Assembly: GCA_000773965.1 (NCBI GenBank)
Contig: JRUP01000012.1
Location: forward strand, 53,205 to 117,204
Reading direction: 5' to 3'
DNA from: Enterobacter cancerogenus
GTDB taxonomy: Bacteria; Pseudomonadota; Gammaproteobacteria; Enterobacterales; Enterobacteriaceae
DNA length: 64,000 bases
Under the pieces are notes generated by a model. That model was not told where the DNA came from. It did not search any database and saw only the letters and a list, made by a program, of their open reading frames with translations. Below, in pieces: positions 40,949 through 51,208 of this stretch; the stretch's first letter is position 1; each line of letters begins with the position of its first letter. Both the position numbers and the translations under genes were made by a program.

Positions 40949-42325
40949 ATGTCCGTCAATACCGCTGAATCTCATCAGTCAGCCCGTCCAAAGAGTGAAC
41001 TGATTTACCGCCTCGAAGATCGTCCACCGTTGCCACAAACGCTGTTTGCTGCCTGTCAGCATCTGCTGGCGATGTTCGTTGCTGTGATTACCCCTGCACT
41101 GTTGATCTGCCAGGCGCTGGGCTTACCGGCTCAGGATACGCAGCACATTATCAGCATGTCGCTGTTTGCATCGGGTGTGGCTTCGATCCTGCAAATCAAA
41201 ACCTGGGGACCGGTGGGTTCGGGTTTGCTCTCCATTCAGGGCACCAGCTTTAACTTTGTGACACCGCTGATTATGGGTGGCATGGCGCTGAAAAATGGCG
41301 GCGCCGATGTCCCGACCATGATGGCCGCGCTGTTCGGTACGTTGATGGTGGCGTCCTGTACCGAAATGGTGCTGTCACGCGTTCTGCATCTAGCGCGTCG
41401 TATTATTACCCCGCTGGTTTCCGGCATTGTGGTGATGATTATTGGCCTGTCACTGATTCAGGTCGGCCTGACCTCGATTGGCGGTGGCTTCGCGGCGATG
41501 AGCGATCACACTTTCGGCGCACCAAAGAACCTGCTGCTGGCTGGTGCGGTATTGGTGGTGATTATCCTGCTCAACCGTCAGCGCAATCCCTACCTGCGTG
41601 TGGCTTCACTGGTGATCGCCATGGCGGTCGGTTATGCACTGGCCTGGGGGCTGGATATGCTGCCAGCCACCAGCGCGCCCACCGATCAACCGCTGGTGGC
41701 GGTGCCAACACCGCTATATTACGGCCTCGGTTTTGACTGGAACCTGCTGATCCCACTGATGCTGGTGTTTATGGTGACCTCACTGGAAACCATTGGCGAT
41801 ATTACTGCCACCTCGGATGTGTCAGAACAACCGGTGAGCGGCCCACTGTATATGAAGCGCTTAAAAGGCGGCGTGCTGGCTAATGGCCTCAACTCATTTG
41901 TATCCGCATTGTTCAATACGTTTCCGAACTCCTGCTTTGGGCAGAACAATGGCGTGATCCAATTGACCGGCGTTGCCAGCCGTTATGTGGGCTTTGTCGT
42001 GGCGCTGATGCTGATTGTGCTCGGCCTGTTCCCGGCGGTGAGTGGTTTCGTGCAGCACATTCCTGAGCCAGTACTGGGTGGCGCGACCATTGTGATGTTT
42101 GGCACGATTGCCGCATCGGGTGTGCGTATCGTTTCACGCGAGCCACTGAACCGTCGCGCCATTATGATCATCGCACTGTCGCTGGCCGTTGGCCTGGGTG
42201 TTTCACAGCAACCGCTGATTCTGCAATTCGCCCCGGACTGGCTGAAAACCCTGCTCTCCTCAGGCATTGCTGCCGGTGGTATCACCGCAATCGTGCTTAA
42301 CCTCGTCTTTCCACAGGAAAAGTAA
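40949..42325 (+). CDS. xanP: Xanthine:proton symporter XanP
   Basis: XanP imports xanthine with protons across the inner membrane (NCS2/NAT family, 14 membrane segments expected). It has 458 residues (463 in E. coli). [19 protein letters not shown] and the NAT signature [11 protein letters not shown] are intact. ATG 40949 gives [10 protein letters not shown], matching the E. coli N-terminus; the frame extends back to 40880 through the promoter. It was placed downstream of recG by comparison with E. coli, where gltS intervenes. Confidence 0.95.
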   Translation: MSVNTAESHQSARPKSELIYRLEDRPPLPQTLFAACQHLLAMFVAVITPALLICQALGLPAQDTQHIISMSLFASGVASILQIKTWGPVGSGLLSIQGTSFNFVTPLIMGGMALKNGGADVPTMMAALFGTLMVASCTEMVLSRVLHLARRIITPLVSGIVVMIIGLSLIQVGLTSIGGGFAAMSDHTFGAPKNLLLAGAVLVVIILLNRQRNPYLRVASLVIAMAVGYALAWGLDMLPATSAPTDQPLVAVPTPLYYGLGFDWNLLIPLMLVFMVTSLETIGDITATSDVSEQPVSGPLYMKRLKGGVLANGLNSFVSALFNTFPNSCFGQNNGVIQLTGVASRYVGFVVALMLIVLGLFPAVSGFVQHIPEPVLGGATIVMFGTIAASGVRIVSREPLNRRAIMIIALSLAVGLGVSQQPLILQFAPDWLKTLLSSGIAAGGITAIVLNLVFPQEK

Positions 42326-42331
42326 CCCTTA

Positions 42332-42351
42332 AGGCAGGCTACGGCCTGCCT
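42332..42351 (+). terminator. Hairpin terminator after xanP
   Basis: An 8-bp perfect stem AGGCAGGC/GCCTGCCT with a TACG loop is followed by GTTATTTAT, 6 bp after the xanP stop. Confidence 0.75.
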
Positions 42352-42447
42352 GTTATTTATCCGCTTTTACATCCAGGCTGTTGAGCTGTAACGGTAATTC
42401 AGGCATAACAACCTCTTACCGGATAAATATCGGGATGGATGGATGCG

Positions 42448-44127
42448 ATGAAATTTTTAGGCAAGTTTTTCCTTACCTTACTGCTGCTGATTCTGCTGGG
42501 GCTGGTTGTCCTGTATGTCTTGCTGCAGACACAGTGGGGCGCAGGTTGGTTTAGCCGTTGGGTAAGTGACAAGACCGCCTGGCATCTCTCCCTCAGCAAG
42601 ATTGAACATAACTTCTCTTCTCCCTCGCACATCATGCTGGATGATTTCAGCTTTGGGCACGATGGTCAGCCAGCGGTGTTGGTGGCCAAGCGCGTCGATC
42701 TTGGACTGGCGCTGGTGCAATTCAGTGACTGGCTGCATTTTGATAGCATCGACGTGCGTGATGGCGAGATTAACCTCGCGAATCAGACGCCCGATACCAC
42801 GCTGCCTATCCAGGCCAATCGCCTGCAACTGAACAACGTGCGCATTGATAGCCCGCACAGCATGCTGCCGATGATCGCTGAACGGGTTAATGGCGGAATT
42901 ATCCCGTGGAAACCGACCCCGACGGATATGCTGGGCAGCGATGCACAGTTCCAGATGAGCGCAGGCAAGCTGACGCTGAATGGTGTTCCGGGCAACAATG
43001 TGCTGTTGCAGGGAAGTGTGAAGCAGCACCGCATGATATTCAGCAATATTGGGGCCGATCTCGCGCGTGGTTCGATGACCGGCAACGCCGAGCGCGACGC
43101 GCAGGGTAACTGGAAGATTGATCAGCTACGTCTTAACGATATCCGCCTGCAGACCCATCAAAATCTGAGCGATTTTCTCAATCCACTGCGCGACGTGCCG
43201 TCAGTGAGCATCAATCGCCTGGATATGACCGATGCGCGACTGCAAGGGCCCGATTGGGCTGTCACCGACCTCGATTTAACCCTGAAGAACATCACGCTGC
43301 GTGGAGATGACTGGCAAAGCGATGATGGCTCACTGTCGATGAATGCCGGTAACTTCATTAATGGTGGCTTTGAGCTTAACGATCCGATTGTGAATGCCAA
43401 CTTCTCGGCGCAGGGCATTGAGTTGGCCCAGTTCAGTTCACGTTGGGCCAATGGCGTGATCCGTGCCAGCGGCAACTGGACGCGCAGCGATAAACGCCTG
43501 ACGCTGAATGATTTAGCCATTGCCGGGCTGGAATATACCTTACCGCAGAACTGGCGCGACCGCTGGCAGCAAGCATTGCCATCATGGCTGGATAGCGTGC
43601 TGGTGACGCACGCTACGGCCAATCGTAATCTGGTGATCGACATCAACCCTGCTTTCCCATTCCAGATGACCGCGTTGGATGGTAACGCCGATAATCTGCT
43701 ACTGGCACGCCAGCATCAGTGGGGAATCTGGGGCGGTAAAGCGAGCTTTAACGCGGCGGAAGCAACGTTTAATCGCACGGATCTGCGCCATCCCTCCATT
43801 GCCTTTAATGCTAACGATCAGCAGATTCAGGTGACGGAAATGAGCGCCTTCAACGGTAACGGTTTGCTGGAAGGGACGGCGAGTGTTGGCCAGGATGCAC
43901 AGCGTTCATTGGCGCTGAATCTCAAAGGTCAGGCGGTGCCAGCCAATGTGTTACAGAACTGGGGCTGGCCTGCGTTGCCTCTTAGCGGCAACAGTAATCT
44001 TTTACTACAGGTGAAAGGTTCATTGAGTGCTGCCGCGCCATTGCGCCAAAGTATTGAGGGTAATGTGTCAGTGACCACCGATACACAATCGGTGCAGCAG
44101 ACGATGCATGCGGGTCAGGTTCAATAG
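42448..44127 (+). CDS. yicH: AsmA-like inner membrane protein YicH
   Basis: The 559-residue protein has one N-terminal membrane helix (about 5-27) and a long periplasmic body of repeated beta strands ending in an AsmA_2-type domain. It is co-linear with E. coli YicH, including ARLQGPDWAVTDLDL and IAGLEYTLPQNW, and ends QTMHAGQVQ. AsmA-like proteins form bridges that carry phospholipids to the outer membrane; YicH is a minor member with no fixed role. ATG 42448 (MKFLGKFF) is preferred to ATG 42439. In E. coli yicI follows; here synteny breaks. Confidence 0.9.
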   Translation: MKFLGKFFLTLLLLILLGLVVLYVLLQTQWGAGWFSRWVSDKTAWHLSLSKIEHNFSSPSHIMLDDFSFGHDGQPAVLVAKRVDLGLALVQFSDWLHFDSIDVRDGEINLANQTPDTTLPIQANRLQLNNVRIDSPHSMLPMIAERVNGGIIPWKPTPTDMLGSDAQFQMSAGKLTLNGVPGNNVLLQGSVKQHRMIFSNIGADLARGSMTGNAERDAQGNWKIDQLRLNDIRLQTHQNLSDFLNPLRDVPSVSINRLDMTDARLQGPDWAVTDLDLTLKNITLRGDDWQSDDGSLSMNAGNFINGGFELNDPIVNANFSAQGIELAQFSSRWANGVIRASGNWTRSDKRLTLNDLAIAGLEYTLPQNWRDRWQQALPSWLDSVLVTHATANRNLVIDINPAFPFQMTALDGNADNLLLARQHQWGIWGGKASFNAAEATFNRTDLRHPSIAFNANDQQIQVTEMSAFNGNGLLEGTASVGQDAQRSLALNLKGQAVPANVLQNWGWPALPLSGNSNLLLQVKGSLSAAAPLRQSIEGNVSVTTDTQSVQQTMHAGQVQ

Positions 44128-44156
44128 ATTGTCAGCAAACGGTAGCGATGCGAGGA

Positions 44157-44261
44157 ATGCCGCGTATCAGTAGCGACACCCTGTCGCTCACCGATGCGCC
44201 ATTCTTCGCGCTGCTACCGATTGAGGTTGAAGATGGCTACAACGTAATCTGCACGCATTAA
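44157..44261 (+). other. 34-codon ORF, possible gene remnant at a synteny breakpoint
   Basis: An ATG with GAGGA immediately upstream opens a frame reading SSDTLSLTDAPFFALLPIEV and ending VICTH before TAA. The codon usage looks coding, but the peptide matches nothing I recognise. The stop lies inside the palindrome shared with the end of fabY. It may be the tail of a gene lost at this junction, or a chance ORF. Confidence 0.3.
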
Positions 44262-44273
44262 TTAATGCGTGCA
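44250..44273. repeat. Perfect 24-bp palindrome at the fabY stop codon
   Basis: TGCACGCATTAA is followed directly by its exact complement, with no spacer. It overlaps the TAA of fabY (44258-44260, minus strand) and the stop of the short plus-strand ORF. There is no T run. It may serve as a bidirectional terminator or mark a joining site. Confidence 0.85.
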
Positions 44274-45205
44274 CCCGAGCCACCCTCTTCTAATGCCCCC
44301 TCTGCATCGGCTGGCAGTACGATATATACCCCTTCAAACACCGCTCCCAGCTCATCATCACCAAACAGTTCCACCTCCATCTGCACGCGTGCTTTACGAC
44401 CACGCGCCAGACGGTCAAGGTCGCCACTCAGTGATCCAAGGTCGGCAATCGCACCCGGACGCCCACTAATGGGCTTACTGTAACGAATATGAGCATCGGC
44501 AAGGATGATAGTGCCGCCGAGATGCCGCTCGCGCAGTAATAGCCAAATCAGCCCCCAGCCTGTGAGCGTAGCCAGTGAGAACAAACTACCAGCGAATAAT
44601 GTGTGGTGCGGGTTCTGGTTGCCGGTTTCTGGCATGGTAGTAACGAACTTCTGCCCGGTATATTGCAGAATGCGCACGCCCATTTTCTCACTGAGCGGAA
44701 TATGCTCGTACCAGGCCTGCTGCAACTGACCACACCAGTCAGCGCGGTGCAGAATGTCATCCAGCGTCACCACCGGTTTGATCATCAGGAAATGGCGCAC
44801 CGGCGTGGTTTGTGGCGCGGTGATTTCCCCCTGATTGACATAGCCCAGCTTGGCGAAGAACTCCACGGCGTCTTCACGCGCGCTACAGGTCACGCGCTTC
44901 GCCCCCTCCTGACGCGCAACGGATTCCAGCGTCATCGCCACCAGCGTCCCTAATCCTTTGCCCTGCACCGAAGGGTGTACGGCCAGGAAGCGGATGGCCG
45001 CTTCGTTTTCCGCATTGATATAGAGACGGCCAACCGCAACAGGATCGCCCTGCTCATCGACCACCATCTGATGATGCGCCAGTGCATCCCAGGCATCACG
45101 CTCAGAACCCTGCGGCTGACGTAGTGGCTTACGTAACATTTCCCAGCGGAACTGATAATAGGTATCCAGTTCTTCCGCCGTTTGCGGCACACGAAGATGA
45201 TACAT
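44258..45205 (-). CDS. fabY: FabY/YiiD: GNAT acetyltransferase domain fused to a hotdog thioesterase-like domain
   Basis: The 315-residue protein has an N-terminal GNAT domain (about 1-150; acetyl-CoA loop [11 protein letters not shown]) and a C-terminal YiiD-type hotdog domain (about 165-300) with [19 protein letters not shown]. In E. coli FabY can support initiation of fatty-acid synthesis when FabH is missing. ATG 45205 begins MYHLRVPQT as in the family; the longer frame to 45268 overlaps the dtd end. The order yihX-yihY-dtd-fabY is the same as in E. coli. Confidence 0.9.
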   Translation of the reverse strand: MYHLRVPQTAEELDTYYQFRWEMLRKPLRQPQGSERDAWDALAHHQMVVDEQGDPVAVGRLYINAENEAAIRFLAVHPSVQGKGLGTLVAMTLESVARQEGAKRVTCSAREDAVEFFAKLGYVNQGEITAPQTTPVRHFLMIKPVVTLDDILHRADWCGQLQQAWYEHIPLSEKMGVRILQYTGQKFVTTMPETGNQNPHHTLFAGSLFSLATLTGWGLIWLLLRERHLGGTIILADAHIRYSKPISGRPGAIADLGSLSGDLDRLARGRKARVQMEVELFGDDELGAVFEGVYIVLPADAEGALEEGGSGARIN

Positions 45206-45264
45206 AAAGTGATTCTCTCGTTCGGAGCTTGCGTGGCTGATCCCTGGCCGCTCGGCTGAAAACC

Positions 45265-45702
45265 TCACACCTGCAACCAGAAGGTCACTGGGCCATCATT
45301 CACCAGCGAAACCTGCATGTTGGCAGCAAAACGACCGTTCGCCGTGGTCACACCCTGTGCCCGGCAACAATCGCTGAAATAGTGATAGAGACGCTCGGCT
45401 TCCGCCGGTTCGGCACCACCCGAGAAAGAGGGACGCATGCCTTTGTTGGTGTCGGCGGCAAGTGTGAATTGCGAAACCACCAGCACGCTGCCACCGGCCT
45501 GCTGTACGTTCAGGTTCATTTTGTCGTTCTCATCACCGAAGATGCGATAACCCAGCACGCGTTCAGATAAGCGCTGTGCCTTTTGCTCATCATCGCCCTT
45601 CTCCACCCCTAATAACACCAGCAAACCGGCGCCAATCTCGCCCACCGTCGCGTCATCCACCACGACGCTGGCGCGACTGACGCGCTGAATCAAAGCAATC
45701 AT
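45265..45702 (-). CDS. dtd: D-aminoacyl-tRNA deacylase
   Basis: Dtd removes D-amino acids, and mischarged glycine, from tRNA, protecting translation. It has 145 residues with the catalytic-site motif SQFTLA at 77-82 and the cross-subunit NDGPVTF (the GP motif) near the C-terminus. It overlaps the yihY end by 4 bp. Function is secure. Confidence 0.97.
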   Translation of the reverse strand: MIALIQRVSRASVVVDDATVGEIGAGLLVLLGVEKGDDEQKAQRLSERVLGYRIFGDENDKMNLNVQQAGGSVLVVSQFTLAADTNKGMRPSFSGGAEPAEAERLYHYFSDCCRAQGVTTANGRFAANMQVSLVNDGPVTFWLQV

Positions 45703-46571
45703 GTTTCCTCTCGTTCTTTTTCGCGTTCCTGCTGTTTTAGCTGGCGATAGTCATCCAGGGTGACGGTGATTTCCGCGCCTAACAACACAATACACCAGGT
45801 CCAGTAAACCCATAAAAACAGAATCGGGATGACTGCCAGTACGCCGTAAATTAATTGATACGAAGGGAACATCGTAACATAGAGCGCAAACCCTTTTTTG
45901 CCCAGCTCAAACAACAGCCCGGCGACAATCGCACCGATCAGCGCATCACGCGTTGGCACACGGCGCGTCGGGACTATGCTATAGAGCAACCAGAACGCGA
46001 GGATGGCGAGCACCAGAGGGAAGATGCGTAACACCTGATCGATAAGGCTGGTGACGCCGGTGACGTTGACCCAACGCAGCGATAATAAGTAAGAACTGAT
46101 GGCCAGACTGGCACCCGCCAGTATCGGGCCGAGCGTCAGGATCATCCAGTAGACGGCAAAGGAGTAAACCATTGGCCGTGGTTTATCGCTGCGCCAGATC
46201 GCATTGAGCGCGCTGTCCACCGAGTGCATCAGCAGCAGTGCGGTAACGATCAATCCGACAATCCCGACCGCCGTCATTTTATTGACGTTGGCCACAAACT
46301 GATCGAGATAGCGCTGAATAACGTCACCGGCTGCCGGCATAAAGTTGCTGAAGATGAAATGCTTAAGCTGGACGCTAATCTCCGAAAACATCGGGAAAGC
46401 GGCAAAAAGTGCAAACACCACGGCGATCAGCGGCACCAAAGCCAGCAATGAGACGTAGGCCAGATTCCCGGCCTGCGTCGTCATGTTGTCTTCATCAACG
46501 CGGCGCCACAGCAGTTTGACCCACAGGAAAAACGCGTGCGCCGAATGGCGCAAGTGGTTACGTGTTACCAC
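45699..46571 (-). CDS. yihY: YihY/virulence factor BrkB family inner-membrane protein
   Basis: The 290-residue protein has six to seven membrane segments and the family signatures [34 protein letters not shown] and [16 protein letters not shown]. It was once mislabelled RNase BN; its real role is unknown. The start is GTG at 46571, directly after the yihX TGA, so translation is probably coupled. It overlaps dtd by 4 bp. Confidence 0.92.
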   Translation of the reverse strand: MVTRNHLRHSAHAFFLWVKLLWRRVDEDNMTTQAGNLAYVSLLALVPLIAVVFALFAAFPMFSEISVQLKHFIFSNFMPAAGDVIQRYLDQFVANVNKMTAVGIVGLIVTALLLMHSVDSALNAIWRSDKPRPMVYSFAVYWMILTLGPILAGASLAISSYLLSLRWVNVTGVTSLIDQVLRIFPLVLAILAFWLLYSIVPTRRVPTRDALIGAIVAGLLFELGKKGFALYVTMFPSYQLIYGVLAVIPILFLWVYWTWCIVLLGAEITVTLDDYRQLKQQEREKEREET

Positions 46572-47168
46572 TCAGCGACGGCTCGCAAACCAGTCCGGCA
46601 CGGTTTTCGCGTCTTCCACTAGCACGCTCTCGATCCCTAAAGCGCGCGCGGCATCGATGTTGGCGCGATTATCATCAAAGAAAACCGCTTGATCGGCGGT
46701 ATAGCCTTCGTGCTCAAGCACATATTGATAGATGCGCGCTTCTGGCTTACGCATGCCTATGTCTTGCGACATATAGACGTGATCGGCTGCCTGTTGAACT
46801 TCCGGATACTGCGTTGGCCAGAACTCAAAGTGCAACTGATTGGTATTAGACAGGATTACCACGCGCTCACCCTTAGCGCGCAGAGTGTTCATGATCGCCA
46901 GCGTTTCCGGACGCACCCCGACAAACACCGCCTGCCAGCCCGCGGTGAATTGCGGATAGCTCAAGGCGATATCCAGTTGATCACAGATACGCGCCGCAAA
47001 CTCGGGATCGCTGATCTCACCACGTTCGTGTTTCTCGAACGCTTCATCCATCTGGAAGCGACTTTGTAAGGTCGCCAGCGGCACACGTCCCAGGTCACTC
47101 CAGACGCCGAGCACACGATTAAAATCGATATCAACAATCACATTGCCTAAATCAAAGATGTACAGCAT
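46572..47168 (-). CDS. yihX: HAD-type alpha-D-glucose-1-phosphate phosphatase
   Basis: YihX hydrolyses glucose-1-phosphate, made in E. coli from glycogen breakdown. It is a 198-residue class-I HAD enzyme: the nucleophile is in FDLGNVIVD (D6), VILSNTNQ is motif II, and KPEARIY with VFFDDNRAN give the lysine and acidic pair. GGAGAGG lies just before ATG 47168; the longer frame to 47270 is not supported. Confidence 0.93.
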   Translation of the reverse strand: MLYIFDLGNVIVDIDFNRVLGVWSDLGRVPLATLQSRFQMDEAFEKHERGEISDPEFAARICDQLDIALSYPQFTAGWQAVFVGVRPETLAIMNTLRAKGERVVILSNTNQLHFEFWPTQYPEVQQAADHVYMSQDIGMRKPEARIYQYVLEHEGYTADQAVFFDDNRANIDAARALGIESVLVEDAKTVPDWFASRR

Positions 47169-47306
47169 GACGCCTCTCCTTCTATTCCCTGGATCATTCA
47201 CTTTAGCGGCAAAAAGCATGACTGAACAGGTACGATGAGGGGGAAATAAGCGTTCTGGAATCGGGGACAACTTTCACAAAGCGAGCGTAGCAGCGGGTTG
47301 CAGGCA

Positions 47307-47332
47307 CAAAAAAGCCCCGCGATGCGGGGCTT
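47307..47332 (-). terminator. Rho-independent terminator of bipA
   Basis: The 9-bp stem AAGCCCCGC/GCGGGGCTT with a GAT loop gives a T6 run on the minus strand, 20 bp beyond the bipA stop. Confidence 0.9.
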
Positions 47333-47351
47333 AAATATCAGACTGTTTCGC

Positions 47352-49172
47352 TTACTCTTTACCGCCGCGAGACGCACGCTTACGGTCGTTCTCGGTCAGG
47401 TGACGTTTACGAATACGGACTGACTGCGGAGTCACTTCTACCAGTTCGTCATCATCGATGAACTCGATAGCCTGCTCCAGCGTCATTTTCTGCGGTGGAA
47501 CCAGAGTGGTCGCTTCGTCAGTACCTGACGCACGCATGTTGGTCAGTTTCTTACCGGTCAGGCAGTTAACTGTCAGGTCGTTAGAACGGCTGTGAATACC
47601 GATGATCTGGCCTTCATATACTTCCGCGCCGTGACCCAGGAACAGCTTACCGCGATCCTGCAGGCTGAACAGTGCGAATGCGACTGCTTTACCCTGGCCG
47701 TTAGAGATCAGTACACCGTTCTGACGCTGGCCCACTTCGCCTGGACGCACATCGTCGTAGTGGCTGAAGGTGGAGTACAGCAGGCCAGTGCCTGAAGTCA
47801 TGGTCATGAATTCGTTACGGAAGCCGATCAGGCCACGGCTTGGGATCATGTAGTCGAGACGTACACGGCCTTTGCCATCTGGATCCATGTTTTTCAGATC
47901 GCCTTTACGCTCACCCATTGCCTGCATCACAGAACCCTGGTGGGTTTCTTCGATGTCGAGGGTCACGTTTTCGAATGGCTCTTGTTTACGGCCTTCGAAT
48001 TCGCGGAAGATAACTTTCGGACGGGATACCGCCAGTTCGAAACCTTCACGACGCATGTTCTCGATCAGAACAGACAAGTGCAGCTCACCACGACCAGACA
48101 CACGGAATGCGTCTGAATCTTCGGTTTCTTCAACACGCAGTGCCACGTTGTGCACCAGCTCTTTATTCAGACGCTCCAGGATCTGGCGCGAAGTCACATA
48201 CTTACCTTCTTTACCGCAGAAAGGTGAAGTGTTGACGTTAAAGAACATGGTTACGGTTGGCTCATCAACGCTCAGGGCTGGCAGCGCTTCAACCTTCTGC
48301 GTGTCGCAGATGGTGTCAGAGATGTTCAGCTCGCCCAGACCGGTTACAGCGATGATATCGCCTGCTTCAGCCTCGGCGCTCTCGATACGTTCCAGACCCA
48401 GGTGGCCCAGTACTTTACCGACTTTACCGTTACGGGTTTTGCCTTCGCTATCAATGATAGTGACTTGCTGGTTCGGCTTGATTTTACCGCGCTTGATGCG
48501 GCCAATGCCGATAACGCCCAGGTAGTTGTTGTAGTCCAGCTGCGAGATCTGCATCTGCAGTGGGGCTTCAACTTCAACCTGTGGTGGAGAAACACGATCC
48601 ACAATCGCCTGATACAGCGGGGTCATGTCGTCTGCCATGTCGTTGTGATCCAGACCGGCGATACCATTCAGCGCTGACGCATAAATGATAGGGAAGTCCA
48701 GCTGCTCGTCAGTCGCGTCGAGGTTAACGAACAGGTCAAACACCTGATCAACAACCCAATCAGGACGCGCGCCCGGACGGTCAACTTTGTTGATGACTAC
48801 AATCGGCTTCAAACCATGAGCAAAGGCTTTTTTGGTTACGAAGCGGGTTTGCGGCATAGGGCCATCCATCGCATCTACAACCAGCAGCACCGAATCCACC
48901 ATGGACATAACACGTTCCACTTCACCACCGAAGTCGGCGTGTCCTGGGGTATCAACGATGTTGATACGGTAGTCGTTCCATTTGATGGCGGTGTTTTTTG
49001 CGAGGATGGTAATCCCACGCTCTTTCTCCAAATCGTTGGAGTCCATTACGCGCTCAGTCGCTTCGGTACGAGCATCAAAAGTACCAGACTGTTGTAACAG
49101 CTTGTCAACCAGGGTGGTCTTACCATGGTCAACGTGCGCGATGATGGCGATGTTACGCAAATTTTCGATCAC
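47352..49172 (-). CDS. bipA: Ribosome-associated GTPase BipA/TypA
   Basis: BipA is an EF-G-like translational GTPase that aids 50S assembly, especially in the cold. It has 606 residues (607 in E. coli). The G1 motif is [10 protein letters not shown] (12-21), with [11 protein letters not shown] and [10 protein letters not shown] following, then domains II and III and a BipA-specific C-terminal domain. It is divergent from glnA across a 440-bp regulatory region, as in E. coli. Confidence 0.97.
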   Translation of the reverse strand: MIENLRNIAIIAHVDHGKTTLVDKLLQQSGTFDARTEATERVMDSNDLEKERGITILAKNTAIKWNDYRINIVDTPGHADFGGEVERVMSMVDSVLLVVDAMDGPMPQTRFVTKKAFAHGLKPIVVINKVDRPGARPDWVVDQVFDLFVNLDATDEQLDFPIIYASALNGIAGLDHNDMADDMTPLYQAIVDRVSPPQVEVEAPLQMQISQLDYNNYLGVIGIGRIKRGKIKPNQQVTIIDSEGKTRNGKVGKVLGHLGLERIESAEAEAGDIIAVTGLGELNISDTICDTQKVEALPALSVDEPTVTMFFNVNTSPFCGKEGKYVTSRQILERLNKELVHNVALRVEETEDSDAFRVSGRGELHLSVLIENMRREGFELAVSRPKVIFREFEGRKQEPFENVTLDIEETHQGSVMQAMGERKGDLKNMDPDGKGRVRLDYMIPSRGLIGFRNEFMTMTSGTGLLYSTFSHYDDVRPGEVGQRQNGVLISNGQGKAVAFALFSLQDRGKLFLGHGAEVYEGQIIGIHSRSNDLTVNCLTGKKLTNMRASGTDEATTLVPPQKMTLEQAIEFIDDDELVEVTPQSVRIRKRHLTENDRKRASRGGKE

Positions 49173-49281
49173 AGCTTTGCCTCAGGCATTATAGAAATAA
49201 CGCGGTATTGTACACGGATTAAGCGAAAGACTGAACATGATCACAGTATTCCCTTAAAGTTTATCTTAGTGCTGTTTTTTA

Positions 49282-49389
49282 GCACCAATAACGGTGCATT
49301 AATCTGCACTGTGATGGGGTTTTGCACCTTTTTGGGGCGATAATTGATCTATGAAGCACCAAATTAGTGCGCATCATCCATACTGGTGC
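49282..49389 (+). promoter_or_regulatory. NtrC enhancer sites upstream of glnA
   Basis: Sites of the form GCACC-N5-GGTGC occur at 49324-49338 (GCACCTTTTTGGGGC) and 49356-49370 (GCACCAAATTAGTGC), centred about 142 and 110 bp before the expected sigma-54 start, close to the spacing of E. coli glnA sites 1 and 2. A half site GGTGC is at 49385-49389, a weaker copy at 49306-49320, and an N6-spaced copy GCACC/GGTGC at 49282-49297. Confidence 0.8.
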
Positions 49390-49445
49390 AGTGACCGACT
49401 CACGAAAGAGCGCGTCACAGCGCCATTTTTACCATTGTAATAAAG

Positions 49446-49462
49446 TTGGCACAGAATTCGCT
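49446..49462 (+). promoter_or_regulatory. glnAp2: Sigma-54 promoter glnAp2
   Basis: TTGGCAC-N5-TCGCT carries the GG and GC pairs with exactly 10 bp between them (GG 49448-49449, GC 49460-49461), as RpoN requires. Only the second T of the usual TTGC box is changed. Transcription should begin near 49473, giving a leader of about 140 nt. Confidence 0.82.
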
Positions 49463-49612
49463 TTATATCTTTCAAGCGAAAACGACAGTTATACAACGGT
49501 TGAAAAGAGCTTGCCGAGATCTTGGTTAGGGGTGGTCAGTAAGCGTGACACATTCCAGGCAACGAAGTTCTCTCACCATGACGATTATGACCATTTCCAG
49601 GAGAGTTTAAGT

Positions 49613-51022
49613 ATGTCCGCTGAACACGTCCTCTCGATGATGAACGAGCACGAAGTTAAGTTTGTTGACCTGCGTTTTACCGATACCAAAGGTAAAGAAC
49701 AGCACGTTACTATCCCTGCTCACCAGGTTAACGCTGACTTCTTCGAAGAAGGCAAAATGTTCGATGGCTCATCCATCGGTGGCTGGAAAGGCATTAACGA
49801 ATCAGACATGGTGCTGATGCCGGATGCGACCACTGCAGTTATGGATCCTTTCTTCGAAGATCCAACGCTGATCATCCGTTGTGACATCCTCGAGCCAGGC
49901 ACGCTGCAGGGCTACGACCGTGACCCACGCTCCATTGCTAAACGTGCAGAAGAGTTCCTGCGTTCTTCAGGCATCGCGGATACCGTGCTGTTTGGACCAG
50001 AGCCAGAGTTCTTCCTGTTCGATGACATCCGTTTCGGTTCTTCTACTTCAGGTTCACACGTTGCTATCGATGATATCGAAGCGGCATGGAACACCGGTAA
50101 AGAATACGAAGGCGGTAACAAAGGTCACCGTCCAGGTCTGAAAGGCGGTTACTTCCCGGTTCCACCAGTCGATTCAGCTCAGGACATCCGTTCTGCTATG
50201 TGTCTGACCATGGAGCAGATGGGCCTGGTGGTTGAAGCTCACCACCACGAAGTTGCTACTGCTGGTCAGAACGAAGTGGCTACCCGCTTCAACACCATGA
50301 CCAAAAAAGCTGACGAAATTCAGATTTACAAATACGTGGTGCACAACGTTGCTCACGCGTACGGCAAAACTGCAACCTTCATGCCTAAGCCAATGTTCGG
50401 CGATAACGGTTCTGGTATGCACTGCCACATGTCCCTGTCAAAAGGCGGCGTGAACCTGTTCTCTGGCGACAAGTACGGCGGCCTGTCTGAAACTGCTCTG
50501 TTCTACATCGGCGGTATCATCAAGCACGCTAAAGCGATCAACGCCCTGGCTAACCCAACCACCAACTCTTACAAGCGTCTGGTCCCGGGTTACGAAGCAC
50601 CTGTTATGCTGGCTTACTCAGCACGTAACCGTTCAGCTTCAATCCGTATCCCAGTGGTTGCCAGCCCGAAAGCACGTCGTATCGAAGCACGCTTCCCGGA
50701 TCCAGCGGCTAACCCATACCTGGCCTTCACCGCGCTGCTGATGGCGGGTCTTGATGGTGTTATCAACAAGATCCACCCTGGCGATGCGATGGACAAAAAC
50801 CTGTATGACCTGCCACCGGAAGAAGAAGCTGAGATTCCAAAAGTTGCAGGTTCTCTGGAAGAAGCACTGAACGCACTGAACGAAGACCGCGAGTTCCTGA
50901 CCCGTGGCGGCGTGTTCACTGATGACGCTATCGACGCGTATATCGAACTGCGTAAGCCAGAAGTTGACCGCGTGCGCATGACTCCGCACCCAGTTGAGTT
51001 CGAACTGTACTACAGCGTTTAA
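49613..51022 (+). CDS. glnA: Glutamine synthetase, type I
   Basis: GlnA makes glutamine from glutamate, ammonia and ATP. It is the 469-residue type I-beta enzyme, a dodecamer. The adenylylation site is Y398 in NLYDLPPEE. The N-terminal [10 protein letters not shown] (49-58), the ATP-site [12 protein letters not shown] and the glutamate-binding loop NRSASIRIP are intact. CAGGAGAG precedes ATG 49613; an open frame reaching back to 49367 runs through the promoter and is not translated. It is followed by an attenuating terminator and then glnL-glnG. Confidence 0.98.
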   Translation: MSAEHVLSMMNEHEVKFVDLRFTDTKGKEQHVTIPAHQVNADFFEEGKMFDGSSIGGWKGINESDMVLMPDATTAVMDPFFEDPTLIIRCDILEPGTLQGYDRDPRSIAKRAEEFLRSSGIADTVLFGPEPEFFLFDDIRFGSSTSGSHVAIDDIEAAWNTGKEYEGGNKGHRPGLKGGYFPVPPVDSAQDIRSAMCLTMEQMGLVVEAHHHEVATAGQNEVATRFNTMTKKADEIQIYKYVVHNVAHAYGKTATFMPKPMFGDNGSGMHCHMSLSKGGVNLFSGDKYGGLSETALFYIGGIIKHAKAINALANPTTNSYKRLVPGYEAPVMLAYSARNRSASIRIPVVASPKARRIEARFPDPAANPYLAFTALLMAGLDGVINKIHPGDAMDKNLYDLPPEEEAEIPKVAGSLEEALNALNEDREFLTRGGVFTDDAIDAYIELRKPEVDRVRMTPHPVEFELYYSV

Positions 51023-51103
51023 TTTAAAAAATTTCAGCGCATTTCACGCCGCTGATTGGCGGCGTAAATAACCTGAACGTTTTTTTGTTGCCGTGGAAAC
51101 TTT

Positions 51104-51128
51104 AGCCCATCTCCGGATGGGCTTTTTT
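51104..51128 (+). terminator. Terminator between glnA and glnL
   Basis: The stem AGCCCATC/GATGGGCT with a TCCG loop is followed by T6. It should stop most glnA transcripts so that glnA is made in excess of glnL-glnG. Confidence 0.88.
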
Positions 51129-51180
51129 CACCGCGAATTCATCGTTCGAATGATAGTTTTCAGTCCCAAAAGGCTATAAT

Positions 51181-51195
51181 GCACTAAATTAGTGC
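51181..51195 (+). promoter_or_regulatory. NtrC site at the glnL promoter
   Basis: GCACTAAATTAGTGC is a perfect GCACT-N5-AGTGC palindrome just before the glnL ribosome site. In E. coli an NtrC site overlaps the weak sigma-70 glnL promoter and represses it; the same arrangement is inferred. Confidence 0.78.
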
Positions 51196-51208
51196 AGAGG
51201 AACGCTGT

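Noticed and set aside
49367-49612. 82-codon extension of glnA
   Set aside because: It reads through the NtrC sites and sigma-54 promoter; glutamine synthetase starts at ATG 49613 with a good ribosome site.
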